Assembly (NCBI GenBank): GCA_022457155.1 | Contig: JAJGOT010000033.1 | Span: 1,012,501-1,076,500, forward strand | Reading direction: 5' to 3' | Source: Cladopsammia gracilis | Lineage: Eukaryota > Cnidaria > Anthozoa > Scleractinia > Dendrophylliidae | DNA length: 64,000 nucleotides | In this document: positions 56,072-64,000 of the stretch, in pieces | Layout of the letters: each line of letters begins with the position of its first letter | How positions within the stretch are numbered: position 1 is the stretch's first letter | The notes under the pieces: model-generated | Seen by the model: only the letters and a program-made list of their open reading frames with translations | Database searches by the model: none | What the model was told of the DNA's origin: nothing | Made by a program: the position numbers and the translations under genes

Positions 56072-56423
56072 AAGATGATGACGATCACTGTGGTGATGAA
56101 GAGGATAACGATAATGGTGATGGTGATGACGATGATAATGATATGATGATGATGTTAATGTCGATGGTGATGACGATGATAATGATATGATGATGATGAT
56201 TAAGTTATGTTAATGTCGATGGTGATGACGATGGTGATGACGATGATGATGACGATGATGATGATGATGTTGATCATGCATTACTTACTTATGTAACTTG
56301 CACGAATTTGATAAGATGACGATGATGATGTGGATAATGATGATGATAATTTTGATTACGTTGATTATGTTGATGATGCGGATGGAGATAATGATGGTGG
56401 TGATGATGATGATGTTGCTAATA
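56072..56423. repeat. GAT/GAC-rich microsatellite with internal duplication
   Basis: About 350 bp dominated by gatgatgac and gatgataatg triplets. gacttgcacgaaatttgata (56052) recurs as aacttgcacgaatttgataa (56293), showing that the array duplicated with part of its flank. Confidence 0.93.
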
Positions 56424-56464
56424 CAGCTCGAGTATCACCTAAATAGAAAACGCATATCACTTTA

Positions 56465-57657
56465 TAGCGGAGCTCTCGCCGGCCGAAGGCCCGCTGCGGA
56501 GCCCCATACTCATAGAACCTATGCCCGTCATTTTTCATGGTCATGGCTAGCGGAATGTTTCGCGGGAGCGTCGGTCCGGTGTGTCCGTCGCGCAGTACTA
56601 GTTCGCGGGCGCGTATTACGTCGCAAAACATGCGCGTATGACTTCACGCAACATCCGGGATCTTACCAATTTTAAAACCGTGGCTTTGTTTGTCGTGCGG
56701 CTACACGGCCGATTTCACGTCAGCTGTGACATTGGCTGCAGTAAGCACTCTCTTGTTGTGTCGTTTTTCCCTGCATTTTTTCGCCGTTTGCTACTTAAGA
56801 CGGGGATACTAATTAAGGGATACTCAGAAGCCGCTACAGTGGAAAAAGAAGAGCTTTCAGGAATAAAATCTTGTTTCGAGGAACTTCATACGTTTTTATC
56901 AATGCGGGGCAATAATTCAGAACCGAAGAAGCAGAGTTTTAACAAATTTCCAAGTAGTCGAGAGACTTAAAGGTAAAACAGATTACATTTTTCGATTGGA
57001 ATGTATGTTGATATCAATCTGTGATTGACTTTTTCTCTGTGTTCTCGTTAGTTTTGGCGAATTAATTATAAAACGTGCTTAAATTCAGTTGTATTGATTT
57101 CTTGAATTTCATCGAAGACAGCTCGGCCTCGATGCGCTATAAATGGTACGCGTTTTGCTTTTAAACACTGATAAACTTATGGAGATTTGAACAAAATTTT
57201 TCGAAAGAAGATTGTGTTGTCCATTTTTGTGTGTTTGTTCATTCATTACATAGGTTGAAAAGCGATTTTATGTAAACAAAACAAGACTTGGATTTTCTAG
57301 TTCTATCTTCATTCGCGTCGCCTTATGCCATATATGTTTGTATATTTTTGCAATTTTGATTTCCAAATCAGTTTCTCGGGCAATTTTTGATACGAAACAG
57401 GTGTATTTTATTCGGAAATTAGTCAAACTAGTTATTCTAGACCGAGAAAAAGTTGTTTTTGTGAACTTTTGTACGGTCTCAATGTACTGTGTAGACGGTC
57501 GGCGCGTCATACTGTTTTTGAGAATTGCTAAAATTTAAAAATTCGCCGGTCGTCAATCTTAATTCTTGTGCTTCCGACCTTTCACCTTAGTTAAGCTTAT
57601 TATCGCCTTTCCGTTCAGAGAGCTACGCTGTTAGGCTCAGCCTATCTATATATATTA
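56465..57657. repeat. Dispersed element (tagcggagctc end), copy 3, longest
   Basis: Begins tagcggagctctcgccggcc and ends cctatctatatatatta with TTA on both sides. It contains the blocks of copies 1 and 2 plus an internal open stretch at 56638-56970 (110 codons, plus strand) of unknown meaning. At 1193 bp it is the best template for the family; no transposase or reverse transcriptase is recognisable. Confidence 0.85.
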
Positions 57658-59428
57658 CAAGGACACATAAGAATGCGGCATTTCAAAATGTCATCTTGCG
57701 AGGGTAACGAAGTTGGGAATAAGTGTTAAGTCCTTTAACTCAAGAAACTCATTTTGCAAACCCTTGTTTCGTCTAAAGATGCGAATCGGCGATGTGCTGG
57801 TTAGATATAGTATTTTGCCCACTATAGAAAGCCAAGTTCTGCAGGCTGCTTTGTTATTAAGTAAGAGAAAACCTGCGTCAAATTACTGAGAAAGCATGGC
57901 CTCGTTGAAAATGTCAAAAATGCCTCAACCGACCTGCTTGGGTATCGCCAGATTCCAACAACGTTTTTCTCAGTGATTGCGTCTTGAAAAAGTTCAAGTG
58001 AAAAAAAAAAATGGCATATAAATGTTTTATAAGTCAACAAGCTTTTATAGAAAGAAGGCAAATTCAATCATAACGCTGTTAGTTGGCGTATTTGTCTGTG
58101 AGAACATCTCAATGGATTTTTTTTAATGCAGGCGTTGTTATCAGAAGCATCTTGTGCTATTTTCATGCAATAATTTAGTTTTGCAAATATTGCGATAAGC
58201 CAATCCAACTTGCAATTAAATTCTATTGACCGGTGGTAGTTGTGGCTAAACCTGTACGTTACTGGCGACAAGCGCGGTAAAATTCGCGCGAGGCAAGTGA
58301 AGATTATGGTCTTGTAAGCGGTTAGCCAAGATGGCAAAAGCATCAATTTGATTGGGTAGAAAATGCTTTGAAAGCCTTGAACAATTCCCAAGTAATTGAT
58401 CCAGATTGAAAAAGCGCTTTTTAGCTGAAACAGTTAAATATTAGAGGGTATCAACGAGATTGACTGGCAGCCGTCAAACCATCAATTTGGCAGTATAATT
58501 GTCTGACCGATGCGTCTGCATGCTATAGACTGCTGGGCAGTTGGCTGTTACTATATCTTGATAACAAAAGTTTTAATGAAGGCCCTCATCAGGATGCTAA
58601 TGAAAATGACTGATATTAAATAATAATAAGGTAGTTTCATGTAAACTACTTTGGATTAACTTGGTTTGATTAGTATACATTTTCAGCACGAACGTGATAG
58701 TCGAAGAGCCCCACTGAAAAAACGCTATTAAAAAGAATTAATTATGGGTAAACCGGGAGGGATGCAAAAATGAGCTCGACGTTGTCGAGGTTGCCGCTTT
58801 TCGTTTTTTTCAAACGTCATCTCAAGGAAAAACACAATGTCACGGCTTTTCATAACTTTTCTAAACCATCGTTCTATATATATTTCACTAAGGAGATCCA
58901 ACCTGGAGCAGTTGTACATTCTTTTCCTCCAAATTTAGCCTGGTAAGAGATTTGTTAAACGATGACGATGTTTCTTCTTTCGTTAAATAATGTTGATTGC
59001 GATGAAGGTCTCTCTGTTTGATGGCTTTTTTAACGCAACGCTGAGATCGCAAACGTGAATCAATTGAAAGTTCGGGAAATTGGGAAAATTCTAGAATGCT
59101 AGCCAGGTGTTAGGTGAATTTAATAACTTTCCGGTCTTTGTACAGTGCCTTTGATCGATGTTAAGCGCATATTGACATTGGTGCAGTTTATTTCTCTTTT
59201 GTTTGAATTTGTTTTCTAAATGTAGCCACTTTTACTAGAGTTGTAGATTTAAGCCAGCAAAGCTGAGGCGATTCGTGTTTATATTTCATTGCTGGTTAGC
59301 TAAATTTGATAATACTCGGTAGCTTAATTTCCATCTAAATTCAAATTGTAAATTCGTTGATTGTTTGCCAGAAAAGGTACTCGCTCGCCTCAATGTGCAC
59401 TAACGATGCCATGGGGTGAAATACTTAC
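57658..59428. other. No gene seen
   Basis: AT-rich unique sequence. A short segment at 58240-58340 distantly recalls the 283-bp MITE family (gacaagcgcggtaaaa). No exon with convincing borders was found. Confidence 0.5.
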
Positions 59429-59509
59429 CTATTGGTTGCCAAAGAGTAAAATCGGGCAATTTATTGGCAGAAATCCTGCTTTCACTGTAATCTCGCCAAG
59501 TGATGCAGC
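59429..59509 (-). other. Orphan spliceable 81-bp exon candidate
   Basis: On the minus strand a strong acceptor (gttctttgtttttcag) precedes 59509 and a strong donor (GTAAGT) follows 59429. Only the phase 1-1 frame stays open fully (residues include YSESRISANKLPDFTLWQP). Phase 0 ends in TAG exactly at the donor. It may be a 5' UTR exon of the receptor gene, or a coding exon of an unknown gene. No partner exon was identified. Confidence 0.4.
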
Positions 59510-61649
59510 CTGAAAAACAAAGAACAGACGATTTTCTTGTCTTCATAAATAAACGTATTCCAATTAACAACAGTTACTTTAGTTGTCGAAATTACGTTCA
59601 TCATCATGAATCGCATCATGTAAAAAATGGAAGATTAACACAAATTACGCAAAAACCATCTATGGGTGTTTCATACCTGGTCAAAAAACTGACATTGATG
59701 TTTTCTTTCCTAACCGTTGTCCGGAAACGCCAATAAAGCCGCTAGGATTTCAACACAAGTTTTCACAATTGAGAAGTCGCCTCATTTTGTAGTTGTTTAA
59801 ACTTTCTAACCACATGCTCAGCGGTTGGCGCCCGATGACCAACGCCATGCCATCATTGGTCAATTTCGCGGCAAAAGCCAAACGCATATTTATTTAAGGA
59901 GATTGTTTTGTCCTTAGAATTCCGAGTCATGAATTTTAAGAAGAGTGGTTTGTACTACAATACAATTTGAACATCTTTTCTGTTATTTTTTTTTCTGTTA
60001 GTATTTGATACCACAGTATTGTAAATCTCTTAATTTCAAATGCTTTTCTTCAAAAACGAAGAGCCCAGAAAACATAAATTTTGGGAAACCATTATCCTCC
60101 GGCACTTCTTACTCATTTGCAAAATTTTAAAACGTTTCACACCTGTCAACTGGCACTACCTGTTGTTTAGAAATTGGGTGGAAGCTACTTGCGACCTCAA
60201 GCGAAGTACACTAAACTTGCTTTTAACAATCTTCATTTTGAAGAAGTGTTTGTTGGCGCCTTTCCAAAGAATTAAAGTGGACGTTTATCTCCCAAGTTAA
60301 CACTTAGTATTTGCTATATAAACCTTCTAAAAACAGTGTTTAGAATATACGGCGCATTAGCTATTGAAAAAAATTGTCTCTCATTTTTTACGAAAAGCTC
60401 AGTGAAAAGTAATAATGGTGTTAGAATCACATCGAATGGGTGAACGCCCTGTTGTATTTCTAGACAGAACACTTTATCATGAACATTTTGGTTAAAATAT
60501 TATCATTAGATTTTGTTTACACTTGCGAATGGTAGGAGGTAAATTTTTATTTCAAGGCGATCACATTGATATAGCATTACGGAGATAAAAACGAAAAAAA
60601 AAAATACTTGCGAAAATATTTTGATACACGTATTCTTGCGATCTTGCTTAAGACGTTCATGATGGTTCTTATCTTTCTGTTCGTTTACATTATGACTTTC
60701 GTTTCATCAAAAGACTAGTTTTCCACGCCGGCTTCCTTCTTGGTACACGTGAATTTCGTTTTGCTACGTATTGACATGTTGACTTTTTCAATGCAAATCT
60801 ATCTCATTCAAGCTAAGTAAATGTATAAAGGGATACTTGTGTTTCATTGGTTGCTGGTGTTACGTGTTTACATAGTGGTAAAAGGAGGCGGGGGAATGTT
60901 TACCAAACGCTCCATGCGAACAACTTTCACTTTATTCCTGCAATATTATCTTCTCTTTAAACGAATTTATTTTCCACAATGACTTGATGGATTTCTTCTT
61001 AGCTTGATCGGACGATTTTGTTCTCAGGTATTTTAAAACGTAACGGCGAAAGGAATTTTCGGTATAGTTCGTGTTGGTGGCGATCATTTCCGTTAGAATT
61101 TTCCCAGAAAATTTTGACAGGTGGATTTAACGAAAACCAATAGAATATCGAAAATTCCTTTCACGTTTCGAAATATTGACGTTTTGTGGTCGGGGAACTA
61201 AAATTTTCTTATCTTAACGCGTCTTACGCGCCTCGTTTATAATATTATACCATTGATATCAAACTAACAGTAGTTTTCAAAAACATTATATTTATGCTGA
61301 AGAACACCCGCTATCAGGTTTAATACAACTCAACAGAACTGTGTTTTTCTGAATAAGTGCTTGGCTTTTAGCTCGATTTATCCCATTCATGGTAAGAATA
61401 ATACGTCAATGTTTTACGCAATGAATAACACTCGAAATACACCTGCCCTGCGTCGAGTCTTAGAAACGGGGTGCAATTGTGGAACAAAACAAGGAAAGTG
61501 AAATGGTGAAAAAAAGTGAAAAATGTCAGGAAGTAGTATTACCAGTAGCATCTAATGCTATCCAGATTACGGCACAGTACCTAAGCAATATTTCCCATAA
61601 ATTGCATTTTGGTTAAATCGAGGGAATGTCAATGTCGTTGAACGTTTGT
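59510..61649. other. No gene seen
   Basis: AT-rich sequence with short open frames lacking splice partners. A weak inverted pair lies at about 61040-61165 (gaaaggaattttcggtat and atcgaaaattcctttc). Confidence 0.45.
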
Positions 61650-62216
61650 TGCTCAACAAAATGTTGAACGATGTTGAATTGCTTTCAATTGATGTTCTCT
61701 TTTATCGTTTAAGAAGTTGGGTTTCGTTTATCGGAAAAGATCCTGGGTCTATTCCATTCAACAACGTTAATTGGCCTATGTTGTGACTGTTTAATCTAGT
61801 GAGCAGTTACGATGATGTTTTCAACAAATAATTTCAACGATGTTGTGACTTGTTGAATTGCTTGATGTTTTCTTTCATCGTTGAACAAGTTGAGTAGGAT
61901 CCTGGAGTGAGTCTACTCCATTCAACAAGGTTAATTGACCTAGGTTATGACAGTTTTGTGAGTCGCTGAGTAGTTACGCCAGTTCATATGAATCTATTTT
62001 CATATACAAGTTATCATGTTTTCTTTCTTTGTTTACAAGTTGAGAGTCGTTTATCGGAATAGATCCTGGTCTGTTCCATTCAACAATGTTACACGTAATT
62101 GGAATGTAGTGTGACTGTTTAGAGAGTAGTTGCGCCATAATAAAGAGCTGGTAATGATGTTTTATTTCACCGCGAAACAAGTTGAACGTTGTTGAACGGA
62201 ATATATTCCAGTCCTA
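61650..62216. repeat. Degenerate long tandem repeat (about 160-bp period, three and a part units)
   Basis: Units near 61650, 61835 and 61985 share, in order, ttgttgaattgctt-like starts, gttctcttt/gttttcttt, aagttg(a/g)g, gatcctgg, tccattcaacaa.gttaatt and gactgttt, ending gagtagttacgcc-like. A fourth partial unit ends at gaacgttgttgaacgga. Confidence 0.7.
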
Positions 62217-64000
62217 TGCCGTATGCCATTGGCGAACCATTGGCTTAAGAATGATTCGTGTTTTGCGATCATCATAACTGTCGGCTTTGATTAAAGATGA
62301 TACGAGATCTACTTCACTAAGGCTTAGTGATAGGGTTGCTAATTTATATCACTGGTTTAGAGTAGTCAAGACGTGATCTTGTGATCTATGTCAGTGTTGT
62401 TGAATTTTAAATACTGTGGTAGTCCTTTTACTATCTGATCCAAAATAATGAAGCGACTCGAAGTATTGCTGCCGTCCTTTCGATCCCCTGGGATGCTCGC
62501 CTATCCCAGGTTAACGCCCACTCAGTATTTCGGTAGGTTTTCCCAAAACTATATCGATACCTATGTACATGCATGTATGAACATAGACAATTCTCAAGAT
62601 TGACCCGAATGTAAGATCACAAATTCTACTCGCTAATTATAACCAGTACTAGTTTTCCGCGACCTTAAAGGTAGTGTGCCTGTCCATCTCAGGCCATTCC
62701 CCTTGATTCCCCTAAAGTCACATGTGTCATTTCTGTTCTTTTTTGTTTGTTTTGCCGTTACACTTTGCTTATACGAAAGTATAAATCACAGACCGTATTT
62801 GTACATGTGGATATGATTCCAGACATTTCAGATATAGATAAGGAAAAAATGTTCATAAATATTCACTGGAAAGTTGAATTCTCGGAGCGACATACATGTA
62901 CCCACAAAAGAGAATTCCAAAGTATAATATGAGGCTCTTGCAAACGAGTTGATCTTGATGTATTTTCAAGTTGGTTTTGGTTTTGATAATTCATTTCAAT
63001 TCCGACCATTCACAACCCCCCTGCGGCTTCCTTTTGCTTTATTTTAATAGCATGACAAAAGCATTGATTGAAACTATTACAATTAACATGAAGGAATACC
63101 TTAATATCCAATAAAACAAAATTACTTTTCAAAAAATTTAAAATGTTATAAAATATTAAGACCTAAAACTTAAATTGAAAATGTGAAATTGTGACGAACA
63201 AACGATTATAGCAATTTTCACTTCATCAGCTAGGTACAAGAAGATCTTCGTCACTTCAAGGGAATGAACATTATAAAGTTATTCTCAAAGTTTGGTGAGT
63301 AATTTTTTTTATCAGACGTTAAGTAATTTCGAAGTGGATTTAAATAACGTACGTAATTTTAATATAATTTTTCGATACATTTACAACATTTTAACATTTT
63401 TTTACATTGTAGTTCTATTTTAATTGTTTTTCTGATACAGAATGTAAGATATCTAAAACGACTTCTGTTTGGTAGTAACGTTTCTTTGGGCACGCGACTT
63501 ATTTTATGAAATCTCTGAATTTTGCAAAATCCGGATCCGTTGTCCGTAAGCCGCCCGTCTCTCGAAACCGAGAGGGAAGGAGCCTTTTTGCGTGGCATGA
63601 CTCTTCTAAGAAACACAGGACAAAATAATGAATTTACTAATCTTTAAGACAAAATTAAATTTTACTTAAAGGTATCGAAAATCTTTAAGTTGAGACGAAA
63701 ATACTCTTAAATGTATTAAAGTAAGTATCTTTAAAATGTGTTTAAGAACATTTAAGTTATCTTTAATTCAATTTTCAACAACTTAAAAGCAACTAAATTG
63801 TTCGTTATTTGCTTTAAGTGTTGTCAAGTATAGGCTTATTTAAGTAATTTACGGTCTTTAAGTTTTCTTTAATGAACCTTTACCTGCTCTGAAAATCGTT
63901 ATTTCGTCCTGTGAAAACATACAGAGCTGCAACTGAGCATAAAAATTAGTCATCGTAGCAGTATTATAACTTCAGTATCTTGTTTCTTAAATTTGATAAA
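62217..64000. other. No gene seen
   Basis: AT-rich sequence without supported exons. The last 400 bp is rich in ctttaag/cttaaa motifs (63600-63870), a low-complexity style rather than a clean tandem repeat. Confidence 0.45.

Noticed and set aside
56638..56970. A 110-codon frame inside the dispersed element
   Set aside because: It could be a protein remnant, but it is not preserved in copy 2, shows no recognisable motif, and lacks a supported start. Kept as a note under the repeat only.
57822..58067. A possible minus-strand exon around 57985-57935 after a long T-run acceptor
   Set aside because: The acceptor looks good, but the only following donor (GTCGGT) is poor and the encoded residues match nothing I know.
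60040..60300. An 86-codon plus-strand frame
   Set aside because: Its composition resembles translated AT-rich non-coding DNA, and no splice or regulatory context supports it.
63224..63250. A further hammerhead candidate on the minus strand (CTGATGA followed by GAAAA)
   Set aside because: Only three bases separate the two boxes, leaving no room for helix II.

Overview
This is a eukaryotic, animal window. It is AT-rich, with short exons in canonical GT/AG introns, metazoan gene families and dense small transposable elements. The repeats and gene set fit an anthozoan cnidarian, most likely a reef-building coral; this is an inference from style, not a proven assignment. Four protein-coding genes are supported by spliced, phase-consistent exon chains.

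Layout. (1) 1-8157, plus strand: the last six exons of sulfide:quinone oxidoreductase (SQOR); its 5' part lies left of the window. Its introns hold palindromic elements, an (AAT)n tract, a 21-bp minisatellite of about 31 units and a nested pair of MITEs. (2) 8158-15978: a gene-poor gap with a near-complete but broken RTE-clade LINE (11296-14599) flanked by a perfect 13-bp target-site duplication. (3) 15979-19099, minus strand: a two-exon GSKIP gene (GSK3-beta/PKA-RII interacting protein). (4) 19431-31612, plus strand: a 15-exon, 427-residue protein with a CCHC zinc knuckle and further Cys/His clusters that I do not recognise by name. It starts 331 bp from GSKIP in head-to-head orientation, so the two probably share a promoter; its stop codon overlaps its AATAAA signal. 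(5) 36204-47868, minus strand: a seven-exon alpha-type nicotinic acetylcholine receptor subunit, with possible alternative 5' exons at 52.3 and 53.8 kb. (6) 54-64 kb: no convincing complete gene; repeats, a LINE tail, a GAT-rich microsatellite, a well-spliced orphan exon at 59.4 kb and a degenerate long tandem repeat at 61.65-62.2 kb.

Functionally the genes are unrelated neighbours: mitochondrial sulfide oxidation (SQOR), kinase anchoring (GSKIP), a putative nucleic-acid-binding zinc protein, and a cation-selective ligand-gated channel. The most unusual features are mobile-element derived: two, possibly three, hammerhead-ribozyme-like cores (one pair inverted inside a 434-bp insertion with 14-bp direct repeats, one lone degenerate core in an SQOR intron), a 2.15-kb TTAA-flanked piggyBac-like non-autonomous element, a 221-bp element with a perfect 9-bp duplication, and a MITE inserted within the terminal repeat of another MITE.
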